This document shows, piece by piece, positions 12,559-23,105 of a stretch of DNA of 64,000 nucleotides. This DNA is from Calliopum simillimum (Eukaryota; Arthropoda; Insecta; Diptera; Lauxaniidae): positions 157,962,492-158,026,491 of the forward strand of contig OX638368.1 in NCBI GenBank assembly GCA_951812925.1. Reading direction: 5' to 3'. The position numbers and the translations under genes are program-made. Numbering within the stretch: the first letter of the stretch is position 1; every line of letters begins with the position of its first letter. Below the pieces are notes generated by a model, which ran no database searches, had not been told where the DNA came from, and saw only the letters and a list, made by a program, of their open reading frames with translations.

Positions 12559-13458
12559 CCCGACTAGAAATTGGTTCAGGCATTCTGGATTAGGATCAGA
12601 TCCAGATCAGGTATTCTTTAATACTGCCATCTGATCAATTCCTTATCAAAATCTGATGCCAAAAATCTTAATACGGTCCTAGTCCGTTGTTTAAATCAGT
12701 ATCGCATCAAATCGTCAGGACTAAATCGCAGTAAGGAATTTAATTCATCTAACCTAGTTCTTTTGTAACTAATATAGTACATATTTCATATCGGCACTCT
12801 TATGCTAGATTCACGAATGTGAAAATTATTGAATTTGAGAAATTGCTATTTGAAATTTTTTGAAATATGAAAATTATATGAAAATTTTGCTTTTTCGTGT
12901 AATAAACTTTGCATTTGCTGTTAAACCACTTCAGGTATAGCTTTCATACTTCTAGCACAACTTTATTGAGCCATTTTGTATAAGAAAACCACATTAGTGC
13001 AAAACTGTAAAATTTTCACTTTCGTGAATCTGGCCTAAGAGTGACGATATCAAAAAGCCCTTAGAAAATTTTCCCAAGCACATTTTAGGTGGTCGTCATG
13101 TTTATATCATACCAAATGCATATGAAAAATCAAACATACTAATCGAAGCTACAAAATGTTTTAGGAAAGCGTTTTGTGACCATACGAAATTAAAATTAAT
13201 TTATATGGGTATGATATTTATATGGTATGATAATAAATATATTAATTTTCTGATGAGGACGTAAAAAATATTCTGAAACGTTCCTGAAAACTTTATGGGA
13301 TCCGGATCGTATCCTCTCAAACGGATCAGGTGCGTTTTTTTTATGAGGTGTGACGTTTATTCGTCATTGTCGGATCAGAAAGGCTGACTTATTCCTTATC
13401 ATTTTTCAGGCAAGCCTGATCCGAATTGGATCTCAACCTGATCTTTTTTCTAGTCGGG
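12559..13458. mobile_element. 900-bp non-autonomous DNA transposon, 3-bp target duplication, nested in a Tc1 relic
   Basis: The termini CCCGACTAGAAA and its inverse are perfect 12-base inverted repeats. ACT lies outside both ends (12,556-12,558 and 13,459-13,461), a 3-bp target duplication. Inside both ends the words GATCAG and GATCC are repeated many times, as in transposase-binding subterminal repeats. No transposase frame is seen. A 3-bp duplication fits PIF/Harbinger or CACTA-like elements, but the termini match neither well, so I leave the superfamily open. It interrupts sequence continuing as a Tc1 transposase at 13,462. Confidence 0.75.
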
Positions 13459-13461
13459 ACT

Positions 13462-13611
13462 GGTGCAGGGTCCAGATATAAACGCTATTGAAATTTTGTG
13501 GAACTATCTGGACGCAAACGTTCGCCAGCACAATATTTCTTCAAAATCTGAACTGAAAAGGGTATTCATGGAAAATGACAAAAAATTTATCCGAGCTATT
13601 GTAAAAAACTA
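13462..13611 (+). pseudogene. Tc1-type transposase C-terminal fragment
   Basis: The frame just right of the nested element reads GPDINAIEILWNYLDANVRQ and continues with ISSKSELKRVF, matching the Tc1 signature (S)PDLNPIENLW that carries the third catalytic residue (the E of DD34E). Only about 50 codons remain, ending in TAA near 13,611, and the proline before IE is replaced by alanine. The N-terminal and first catalytic parts are not recognisable upstream of 12,558. It is a dead relic, useful mainly as the host of the 900-bp insertion. Confidence 0.65.
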
Positions 13612-14370
13612 ATTCAAAGGATTCCAAAAGGACTAAACATGACAAATAAAAACAAAAAAATGTACACTCAATACTGAACTCATGTAAAAATTATAATTTT
13701 GTTAAGGTATACGACTTTGGCTTTGGTACTGAATATGCTTGATTTCTGTAACTTTTTATTTATTTTCAAAATAACGGAAAATTTCAAGTTTGGTTTTTTG
13801 TTAAAATTTAAATTTCTTAAATTATTTTTGCGTACTTAGTTTTGGGCCATTGAAAAATAGTTTGTTTGGTGTACGACTTTGGCTTTGACCTACTGTACAT
13901 AGTTTTCGAAGTAAGCTTGGAATAATGTACATAAGTAAAACATTGCGGAGAAAAGGTACATTTGCATTAATTGTGATTAAATTTATTCGTTCAGATTTCT
14001 TGATCCTATGTATTAATTAAAAACTGCATTAATTTTGAAATGGTGAAGTCAAGTTTAATGTTATAGGTTCATGGCAACAAATGTACATTAAATTTTAATG
14101 TCCACATCATTTTTTAAGAAGATAAAATCTCACAGTAATTAGTTAAAATAAAAACTAAAAATAAACCGCAGTTTTATTTTAATATTAATTTATTCTTTGA
14201 ACTTGGTTTCGGTCAAATAACTCAGTTTCGGCAGAAAAATTCAAATGTGAGATCTTTTAGATATATAGATATAACAAAAATCATTTTTGTAAAAGACCCT
14301 ATCTATAGTAAGCCTAAAATGATTTTCAAAAAACAAACTAATTATTTTTATTTATTTGTTTGTTATTCCA
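13612..14370. other. Upstream region of torso-like
   Basis: AT-rich sequence with no protein-like frame. It should hold part of the torso-like 5' intron or promoter. No convincing TATA or initiator near the gene was found, in keeping with a leader exon further upstream. Confidence 0.4.
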
Positions 14371-14427
14371 GAAAGTGCTTTCGTGAACAACCGCAGCGTA
14401 AATCAAAAATAAACTCTTCAATGAGCG
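14371..14427 (+). other. Probable splice acceptor and 5' UTR of torso-like
   Basis: A pyrimidine-rich tract ends in TTATTCCAG at 14,371, a good 3' splice site, 57 bases before the torso-like start. This suggests the leader is spliced and that one or more non-coding exons lie upstream. An ATG at 14,421 opens a 19-codon upstream ORF that overlaps the main start in another frame (ATGAGCGATG). Confidence 0.5.
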
Positions 14428-15655
14428 ATGTTCCAAAGACATGGAGTTTTTTGGTTTTTAGCCCTTATTCTTATCGGTGATTTTTTTTGCTTGGGCGGCA
14501 GCAGAGAATCGCAATTGCGCATAGGAAAAGCTATAAATGTCTTTGTACGCTATGGTTACTTAGGAATTTCCATGCGTGTCATACCCTACAGCGATAGTTA
14601 TGAGAGTGAAAAATGGCTTTTTAAGGAACCAACGAAAAACATCTACAGGGTATGTTGTACCTACTGTTAAAAGAATAAATGCTAGTTTAATTTCCGCCCC
14701 CCCCCCCCACCTATTTATTTTTTTGCATTTCGATAGAATTTGAGCGCACTCAGTGAAAGCAAAGAAGAGAACGCACCCGGTATCTTTCATGGTGATTTTC
14801 ATATGGAATTTTGTGATAATCGACGTCAACTTTTTCAAGCCTATTTTCGGGACTTTACGATAGAACGCTTGGATAAACCCTGGGAAGCATTTACTGGTGG
14901 CTGGTTTGCAGATAATGCAGCAAAGAAATTGGGTATAAATACATCTTTTATACAGGGTGATTACTCTTACGTTTTGGTAAGAGTGGTACGTTTTCGTGAA
15001 ACTGGCAAATTGAAAACTGATATACCACAAAATCAAACAGTCGAAAATGATGTAAACGAACGCATGAATCAGTTGAAAGCGGGAAATTTCACAGGCGCAG
15101 TTAAGTTTATGGAAGCATTTGGAACACACTATATCAACTCATATACGACGGGTAATTCCTTATATCAGGTAATATGGGCATTGGGTAAAAACTTTTAAAA
15201 TTAAGCCTAAAAACTTATTGAAATCTTTTAAGGTGTTCGTGTATACACGCAAAAATTATCAAATGATTAAGGAACGCATAAAATCGAAAGGCATAAATGG
15301 GCTTTCCAAATTGGATTTATATAATTATTTCGCACCATGGTATGCGGAGCATTTGGGCCAAATTCGCTCAGCTAGTGCGAATGCAACGGTAGAACGTTGG
15401 GCTCGCCGAAAATTGCAATATGAATATTACGTAGTAAAGTATGTGACATTGCTGAAGCTGCATGGTAATGGCACTTTGTTGCGTACCTTGGACAATTTGT
15501 TGGGGAACGATGCTATACTACAGTTAGACTTGAAATGTTTAAACATAATATTTAGGGAGCAACCTGAGAAAGAGACTTGGTTTCATGAGGTTCTGGACAA
15601 TCAAATGAAATTATGGGAAAATAACATGCCACAAGCATATATCACGGATGGGTGA
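14428..15655 (+). CDS. tsl: Torso-like, secreted MACPF-domain protein
   Basis: Three coding exons: 14,428-14,649, 14,737-15,168 and 15,233-15,655, all joined in phase 0 across GT-AG introns of 87 and 64 bases, giving about 358 residues, near the 353 I recall for Drosophila Torso-like. Residues 1-24 form a hydrophobic signal peptide ([17 protein letters not shown]). The MACPF signature [12 protein letters not shown] sits at residues 202-213, with N replacing the second G of the usual GG. Other conserved stretches are [43 protein letters not shown]-like KERIKSKG and [19 protein letters not shown]. In Drosophila the protein is secreted by polar follicle cells, is stored at the egg poles and is needed for activation of the Torso receptor kinase in terminal patterning; it also affects growth. 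The start is set by an in-frame TGA two codons upstream. No stops or frameshifts: the gene looks functional. Confidence 0.95.
14650..14736 (+). other. torso-like intron 1 with a 12-base C run
   Basis: Starts GTATGT and ends TTTCGATAG. Its pyrimidine tract includes twelve consecutive cytosines at 14,697-14,708, unusual in such AT-rich DNA and prone to length change. Confidence 0.85.
15169..15232 (+). other. torso-like intron 2
   Basis: Starts GTAATA and ends TCTTTTAAG; 64 bases, a typical short fly intron. Protein similarity resumes exactly at [10 protein letters not shown]. Confidence 0.85.
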
Positions 15656-15723
15656 AGTATGCAGCCAATACTCGTTGACTAATCACTCTTATGCTCATTG
15701 CATCGAGCAAAAATGAAGCTACC

Positions 15724-15729
15724 AATAAA
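15724..15729 (+). terminator. Polyadenylation signal of torso-like
   Basis: AATAAA 69 bases after the stop codon, the nearest canonical signal. Further AATAAA-like words occur near 15,988 and could give a longer 3' UTR. Confidence 0.6.
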
Positions 15730-16593
15730 TCCAATATTTATGATAAATATTGTACTTGCAATATTTACTTTATGCCTGTGATAGATTTTAGCTGTTGTAA
15801 TAGAATATTGAATTTTCTTATTATTTTACCCACTTACCTATTTAAATGGTAAATTTAATTAAAAACAGTAGTATACTTTATAATTAAAATTAATATTGTT
15901 AATTTATATAAGTTTGTATGTACTCGTATATTGTCGCAAATGTTTGTATGTGTTAAAGTTTATGTTATGTTGAAAGCGTCTTCAAGAATAAAGCCCCTTT
16001 ATCATGACATAGAAGAAATGTGGATTTTTGCAAGAGGCTTAAAATAATATTGACCAACCTTTTTTTTAAAATTGTGTTGAACTTTCATGTCCTTACATGA
16101 CCTGGTTTATAATGAAATATCCAACTTATGCACTTTTGAACCATGTAACTGGGATGCTTGCAGTGCAGTCCAATTGATTTTAAGTTTCTAAAGCAGATAT
16201 GTAAAGCATGTGCATATTTTCCAGAATTTTCTTCATCTAAGTAATGATGTTTTAGAGTTACAGCTTCCATCATAAAATCAATAAAAACTAGGGTCCGGCC
16301 GATTCACCCAAACAAAGCGGTGTCATATGGCACACAGTTATTTAGCCGTTTCTAAGCGAGACTTAGCAACATTTTTTTTAATAGAATTTGTTTGTGTCCA
16401 TTGGGCTAAAGCATCTTTTCTATTGAGTTTCTCGTTGGGCATTTTACCAAAAAACACCTGCCGCCTCACATTTGGCCACAATCAGCCGAAGGCTTGTAAT
16501 TTTAAGCATAAAAAACTTGTTGCTTTAAAAAAATTTCATTTAAACAAGGATAAGAGGTGGGTATTTCATTTTCTTATCGGAAATGAATGGCCA
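15730..16593. other. Non-coding stretch after torso-like
   Basis: AT-rich, no recognisable gene or terminal inverted repeats. The frame at 16,327-16,596 has no family resemblance. Confidence 0.4.
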
Positions 16594-16812
16594 TGAAAAT
16601 GCTATACTAAAAGCGCTTTTTAAGAAAATCCAACCAAATTTGACTCAGACAATAAGGATTGTAAATGTAAGCCCTTAGCAAAAATTTGGTGAAACCGGAC
16701 ACAAGGGCGTGGCACCTCCCATATAAGCAAAAGTTCCAAAATGCTATGCTAAAAGTGTTTTTTTGAGAAAATCCAACCAAATTTAACTCAGATACTGAGA
16801 ATACACGGCTAG
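16594..16812 (+). repeat. Fragment of the Helentron-like family (about one and a half 142-bp units)
   Basis: Contains the family words AAAATGCTATACTAAAAG, AATCCAACCAAATTTGACTC and GGGCGTGGCACCTCCCATA, arranged as in the internal tandem units of the full copy at 50,968-51,744. Both ends of the element are missing. Confidence 0.65.
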
Positions 16813-17977
16813 CCCAGGAAAATAAGAATATTTCTGCGAAAAAATTCCAAGTGAATTTTTTTCACCGGAATTGTCTTTATTAAAGCATGATGAATAATGT
16901 GTAAAAAGTCCATTGAAGTGCATTGTGCGCATAAAAAGTTATTCAGGGTCAAAGGTCGCTAAAATCAGTTTTTTGCAAATATCTCGCTAACGCAAACATT
17001 TACAGAAAAATTTTTCTCCACAATTTTGTAAAAGAAATTTCCTATGTAAAGATGTAAGAAAAGTTTTTGTGTAGCTTATAGTTTAGGAGATAACTCAATT
17101 TAAAAAGTTGTGCACAGTTTTTATATGTGAATGCTACGTATAAGTTCATATTAAAATATTTTACTTTTAAAATTTCGAATACTCTTTAACGAGGAGTCGC
17201 ACAGTGGTAAAATCGGCAAATCTAGGTGGACATTCGGATAAAATTCTATGACAACTGATCCACGAATGGACTTTATATGTTATCAGGGATAGTTGAGGAA
17301 TTAGAAACTGCAATGAGTTGGCGATATTATACATTAAAAGTTGTTCAAACGGGTCACTCTTTCCAACGCAACTAGAAGTATTTAGTTTTGTAAAAGTGAA
17401 GATCGTCGGCAATATTTAACCAATTAACAGATTCTGGAAGACATTATATAATTGTGATAAATTGATGACAAATTACGCTCTAAATTATCATAATTTTTAA
17501 TTTTTGAAATGATGCCACTTTTGCTGTCCAAGCGGGTCCAAAATAAAAGTGACACGACTTTAAAGTATAACATCTACAGAGTCTGAAAAAACATGAATCA
17601 TATCCATCCAGGGCCGCATTGCTGAGATATCGATTTAATTGTGTAACCAATATTTATTATTTTTTTTTTTTTTATTGTAGATTTAGGTTGGCTGAACAGA
17701 AATGATCATATCGTCAGGTTGAATTCAAAAAAATTAGGTTGCATCCAATTAATCAGGATGTATCCAAAATATCAGGTAGAATTTGAAATAGTCTTTTTTA
17801 AGAAGAATGCAAGCATTTTACTTTTTTGCTACAAAAATTTAAAAAAAAACACAAATTTTTTATTTGATTCATTTATTTTGAGCGAACCTGTCATTTATCA
17901 AGCCAGTTATACAGTTTTTAAAAAAGGTCGAAAAACGGTTTTTGAAAAACTTACGTACTTTTATATATCATTTAAAG
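16813..17977. other. AT-rich non-coding stretch
   Basis: No gene recognised. GAGTCGCACAGTGG near 17,193 recurs as GAGTCGCACTGTGG near 20,620, so some of this is dispersed repeat. Confidence 0.4.
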
Positions 17978-18470
17978 CGAAAAGTTCTTGACGAAGAATT
18001 CAGGCAGTTTCTAAGTGGATTTATTATTAATGTGGATCGCTTCTCAGCGTACACGAAAGAGACGTCTGAACTTTATGTGTCCCTTTATAATTGGTATCCA
18101 ATGCCAGCGAGTGTGCATAAGCTATTGATCCATGCACACGAAATCATAGATTCGTGTTCAATAGCAATTGGGATGATGTCCGAAGAAGCCCTTGAAGCGA
18201 GAAAATAAGGATTTGAGAAGGTACAGAAGAGAAAATACAAGAAAAATAAGCCGGAAAAGTACAATGGAAGACTTATTTCACACCCTCCTTTATTCGTCTG
18301 ACATTTTTATTTCAACTTTACCAATTGTGGATGGTGGTGCGTTGCATTATAGTCATAAAGATAAATGTTTCCCGGGTGAAGTATTAGATTTGCTATCAGA
18401 GCCTAGCCTAGCTCTAAGTTCCGAAACTAGGTATAATAATTCTTCCGAGTTCATGGAAATGGAAGTTTAG
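17978..18470 (+). pseudogene. Frameshifted ORF of an unidentified, probably transposon-borne protein family
   Basis: Two overlapping frames join into one protein. The first carries SELYVSLYNWYPMPASVHKL and MMSEEALEAR, then a one-base shift near 18,205 leads to NKDLRRYRRENTRKISRK, MEDLFHTLLYSSD and a stop at 18,468-18,470. The arrangement (W/Y-MP-SVHKLLIH, then SEEA-EARNKD-RYR, then N/M-EDLFH-LL-SSD) is one I recall from many-copy uncharacterised insect proteins, which suggests a mobile-element origin, but I cannot name the family or a function. The N-terminal part upstream of 17,978 is not recognisable. Apart from the single shift the frame is intact, so the decay is recent relative to most of this window. 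Confidence 0.5.
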
Positions 18471-18581
18471 AGTCTTTTCATATTATTATTTTTTTTTTCA
18501 GTGTATTGAAGTACAATTTGTTTTTATATTGTAAATATGTAGAAATACTTATAATTTCTTGTACAAAAGTATTTTGTTGTT

Positions 18582-20261
18582 TGTAACGAACCTTTCAGCC
18601 AGCGGTTTTGCTCGCCGGTGTCCAGGGGTTCGGCTACAAAAATTTATAAAGAAAAGGACGGCCTCTTGGTTAAATTCAAAGTCACGGGTTGGAGTTTTAT
18701 ATATTTAGTTCAATTTCATTTCTTTATTCGGTTACTCTTAATACATAGATAGTAATATAAATACTAAAGCACGTCTCTCTGTTCTCCACCACTCTTTGCT
18801 CCTATGCGTCGCTCTCTCTCCGCCGCTAGCTGTGGCCTAGTCTAGTGTAGTAGTGGTTTGTTATCTCGCTCGCACCTACTGAAATGGCTACTGTCGTAAA
18901 CGCGTGGCTGATAGTCGTGAGCAGTTGTTATCGTGTCGGGCTGCTCCCACCTACGCAACAAGAATGTTTCAAACGCGTGGCTTGTGGCCGTGAGGTAGCT
19001 GATTTCGTATCGGGCTACGTCACCCCTATACAACAAGAATATGTTACACGCGTGGCTTATGGCCGTGCGGTAGCTGATTTCGTATCGGGCTACGTCACCC
19101 CTACACAACAAGAATATGTTACACGCGTGGATTATGGCCGTGAGGTAGCTGATTTCGTATCGGGCTACGTCACCCCTACTACACAACAAGAACATGTTAC
19201 GCTCGTGGCTTATGGCCGTGAGGTAGCTGATTTCGTATCGGGCTACGTCACCCCTATTATACACAAGAATATGTTACACGCGTGGCTTATGGCCGTGACG
19301 TAGCTGATTTCGTATCGGGCTACGTCACCCCTGCTATACACAAGAATATGTTACATGCGTGGCTTATGGCCGTGAGGTAGCTGATTTCGTATCGGGCTAC
19401 GTCACCCCTACTATACACAAGAATATGTTACACGCGTGGCTTATGGCCGTGAGGTAGCTGATTTCGTATCGGGCTACGTCACCCCTACTACACACAAGAA
19501 TATGTTACACGCGTGGCTTATGGCCGTGAGGTAGCTGATTTCGTATCGGGCTACGTCACCCCTACACAACAGGAATATTTTCTAACGCGTGGCTTATGGC
19601 CGTGAAGTAGCTGATTTCGTATCGGGCTACGTCACCCCTACACAACAATGTTACTAATACGCGATCTCTACGTCACTATAATACCACACCACTACTACTC
19701 AAGCCACTACTTTAAATATTAAGCTTCCCTTGCTGCTTACCGGTTTTCTTTTTTATGTTTCCTTTGTTCTCCTTCTGCTGCTGGTGTTCGCTGGTCGCCG
19801 GCCACGCAAAGACTCCCTCGGTTGCTGCTTTCCGCCTTGTCTGCTACCTCTGCTACTACTGCTGTTGTGTGCTGGCCGCCGGCCACGCAAAGACTGTCCC
19901 GATCAACTGCTATGTGTCTAAATTTATGCTATCATTCTTTGACAATGAACAAATCGAACGACAGCTGTGCGTCAGAAACAGCTGTTGTGCGGTGTTGCCG
20001 TTTATATCACTTTTAGTGATGTGGTGGGGACTTGATTTTAAACTAGATTACACTTATTTTCCTTAGCTAACTACTTAATTATGACAGTAAATTATTATTT
20101 TAATTAATAATAATAAAAATAATTACACTTCATTTGTAATTCAGAAATAATTAGTTACTAATATACATATATAAATAAAAATTTGATACCTAATAATAAG
20201 CATTTATAAAAGCGATGATTTGTAGGAGGAAAACGCGGCTCCGCCAACTTTCCTCCTCACA
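18582..20261. mobile_element. Solo-LTR-like unit, 1,680 bp, with 4-bp target duplication
   Basis: Begins TGTAACGAACC and ends CCTCCTCACA, so it has TG...CA ends with short inverted TGT/ACA termini. TGTT lies directly outside both ends (18,578-18,581 and 20,262-20,265), a 4-bp target duplication as made by some Ty3/gypsy integrases. No gag or pol is present, so this is best read as one long terminal repeat left by recombination. Its base composition differs from the surroundings: GC-rich, with a 75-78-bp minisatellite (18,880-19,650), a duplicated GCCGGCCACGCAAAGAC word (19,798 and 19,874), and an inverted GGAGGAAA/TTTCCTCC pair near the right end. Long LTRs of this kind are known in some fly elements (Ulysses, Osvaldo), but I make no family claim. 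Confidence 0.55.
18880..19650. repeat. Minisatellite, about ten units of 75-78 bp
   Basis: The core TAGCTGATTTCGTATCGGGC recurs with starts near 18,996, 19,071, 19,146, 19,224, 19,301, 19,378, 19,455, 19,532 and 19,608; a degenerate first unit lies near 18,880. Spacings are 75, 75, 78, 77, 77, 77, 77 and 76. The early units are multiples of three, so open frames with a 25-residue repeat appear on both strands; the later 77-bp units break the frame, so I do not call a gene. Confidence 0.9.
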
Positions 20262-20265
20262 TGTT

Positions 20266-21010
20266 GAATAATTTTTTTTTTTTTAATCTTTGAGTATTTT
20301 GATTTTATATAGAAATTCACTTCAGATTTAGAAATAGAGCTCTAAAAGTAGTTTCATTCGATTAAGCGCACCGAAAAACATCAAAAACGATACCAATCAC
20401 GCATTTCTTCTGTTAGTATATGATACTGGGATTCCCGTGAAAAAGCGGCCAATGTGACCGCCACAACAGCCGTTGCGTTGCATTATTGTATTAACGCAGG
20501 TTTTGCACAAATACTGTTTAAGGTTTTACGAAGACAGTCACAAATTTTCAAGTGATTGTGATTATTTTTTTAGAAATTATGGGCAATGTCTACCTAGATT
20601 GATCGTTTTTACCACTGTGAGTCGCACTGTGGGCTAGAATTTTTTTAAATCGGCAAAATACAAAAACTATAGTTTTGAATTTTTGATTCTTACAATGTCA
20701 CTTTTTTGAAAGTACATATATGAGTACATCCTGTGTCAAAAAATTAGTATCGCCACATTCATACTTTGAGTTTTTTAAAGATATTTATTTGAAAGTAAAC
20801 GGTTCACGCGAAGTAAAATATATTCCAAGCCGCACTGTTAATTTTAAAACGGCGTACAAGACAATAATCATATAGGTAAGTAGATGGCATTTGTTAAAAA
20901 ATAATTGTCATCATTCTTAATATTGTATGTGAAAATGGATCTCAAATAGGTGCGTTCAATTTAAATGTGAAAATCTTATAACCCAAAAGAAAAGACAAAA
21001 ATAGTTATGT
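20266..21010. other. Non-coding stretch between the LTR and the LINE
   Basis: No gene seen. Contains the GAGTCGCACTGTGG word shared with 17,193. Confidence 0.4.
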
Positions 21011-21023
21011 ACCCTGGAGATCC

Positions 21024-22245
21024 TTTAAGCGCATATATTGCCATTTATTTAATTACTTTGAAATACATTTTGTCTTAATACTACATTACATTACATACAT
21101 TCTTTCTTAACATACACACGTATTTATCTAAGAGTTTCTTAATTAGGTTTATAAATTTGTAAAAATAATACATATCTTATTCTACTACATAACATAAATT
21201 ATAAAATACATTGTTTACATTGCGTTAATTTTTTCCGAAAAAATTTAAAAAAAGGAAATTTCATTATTTGTTTTTATACTTAAAACTAAACAATATCTTA
21301 AAACTACCTAAAACTATATAACAACAGATAGAGAACCCTTATTTTAGCTCGTCATTAATTTTGCAGAAATTGACTAGTGCTATACACTGTGTTTCTGACG
21401 TCAAGTGTTTTAAATCTTCTATGGTAAAATAAGAGTTCTTTACCTGAATATATATTATTATTATTATTTAATACACTTAAATATATGGGTGACATGTGCT
21501 TATCTTCTATGGGGTATGCTATATCACTTTCCTTATTTAAATAATTATCTATCAGATTGTTATAGACAAAAGGCAACTTTCCTAAGTATTTCAACGCTAA
21601 GCCTACCAGGAATGAATCTATTCTTATTAATTTACCTTGGTCATAAACTACTTTATTAGGAGTATTTCTATAGGTGCCATTTACGTATCGCTTAGCTCTA
21701 ATGCCCAAGCACACCCTGAGAGTGTATCTCTCGAAATTCTTAGCCTTTCCATTTGGGCTGACGAGATATCAAACCAAATAGGGAATGCATAACCTAAAAT
21801 GGGCCTTATAATTTGCTTATAGCAATTTAACCTTATCTCATGTTTGAGATGTTTTGCTCTGCGAAACAGGTTCGAGTAGCAGAAGAATATTTTTTTGGCT
21901 TTCGATAAGGTGTAGTCAATATGGGTTTTAAACGTAAATTTCCTATCAAAAATAACACCTAAATACTTAATTTGTTCTGTATACCTTATAGAATCTCCAT
22001 TTATTTCTATATCAGGGATAAATTGCCTGGCATTAGGATATAAGTCCTTTTTAAGGCCTTTAAAAATTGTGCTTTCACACTTTCCTATGTTCAACCTTAG
22101 TTTCCATTTTCTAAAAAACCTATTGAGAATCTCTAGGTGGTCATTCATTTTAAGATTTGCCGTTGAGGCCCTAGCATTTGAACTTAGAAGCATAATATCG
22201 TCTGCATAAATAAGGGTCAATATATCTGAGTCAGAGTTGGGAATG
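21024..22245 (-). mobile_element. 5'-truncated non-LTR retrotransposon (Jockey/I-type) with 13-bp target duplication
   Basis: ACCCTGGAGATCC occurs just outside each end (21,011-21,023 and 22,246-22,258), a perfect 13-bp target duplication from target-primed reverse transcription. On the minus strand the element begins within the reverse transcriptase domain just before the YADD active site and ends after a 3' UTR. The 1.2-kb length is a typical 5' truncation. Confidence 0.9.
21355..22243 (-). pseudogene. Reverse transcriptase fragment (YADD box to C-terminus), frameshifted
   Basis: Reads TLIYADDIMLLSSNA (catalytic YADD), then WKLRLNIGKCESTIF and IKYLGVIFDRKFTFKTHI, the usual order of the palm and thumb in Jockey/I-group LINEs, then a region leading to RDTL. 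A one-base shift near 21,715 moves the rest into another frame (VCLGIRAKRYVNGTYRN to FLQN at 21,355). The fingers, endonuclease and ORF1 are absent because of the truncation. Cannot be active. Confidence 0.8.
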
Positions 22246-22258
22246 ACCCTGGAGATCC

Positions 22259-23105
22259 CTGGATTTTGCGTATTTTAGACAAAGAACTATTCTATAAAGA
22301 ACTATTCTATTGAGCCCCAAAATCAATAGAAATTAGCTCCCGCACTGTCCCCCCAAAAATTTTGTGTACGTAAATCTTATGCGGTGTGGATTAAAAAATT
22401 ATTTTCTATTAATGCATTTTTAACATAAATTTTAATCAATAATTTCAGGTTCTAGATATGCAAATAGCTACTATCGTTCCTCTTTATTGTTTTTTAAGTC
22501 CTTGATTCGTAGGATTTGAGGCAAAAACCAGAAAAATCCATATTTAAAAAAATTAACTTAGTAGAAAAATAAAATAAATTTTTACTTTCGGGCATACATT
22601 TTTTTACCAAATTTTTATGAAATTGGAATTAAGTAGGCCCGAAAACTTAAAATTTGTCTTTCAATACTTGAGTTAAAGGGTTTCCATAATTTTGCCGATT
22701 TTAAAAAATTCTAGCCCACTCTGAGTCGAACAAAAAAATTAAAAAACCGTTCAAAAGATAATTGGATTCCGTAAACACCGTATTGAATTTTTTTTGGAGC
22801 CGCTCATGGTCTAAAAGATATTCTTCAAAAACCGTTAAGGTCTCGAAAATACTGGTTTTTGAAGGATATCTTTGAAACGGTAAGTCATACGGTAAAAAGC
22901 AACAGCATCAATTTTGTAGAGAATCACAAGATCTACAAAAAAAAGCCATATGAAGTAACCGTTTAGAAGATATTCAAAAAAAAACCTTTAAATGACAAAA
23001 AACCGGTTTTTATTGAATAACTTTTAATTTTTAACAAAATTTTTTCTTTAAGTAATGTTTTTTAATAAAAAGAACACTTAAAAATTAATAGAATTAGTTA
23101 CTTGC
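22259..23105. other. Degenerate repeat sequence
   Basis: A weak palindrome is centred near 22,850 (TTCAAAAACC against GGTTTTTGAA). The right part (ATAAAAAGAACACTT then TAGTTACT) is shared with 58,230-58,270. No gene. Confidence 0.4.

Noticed and set aside
18842..19303. Open frames on both strands with a 25-residue repeat
   Set aside because: They arise because some minisatellite units are 75 or 78 bases; later 77-base units break the frame, and both strands are equally open.
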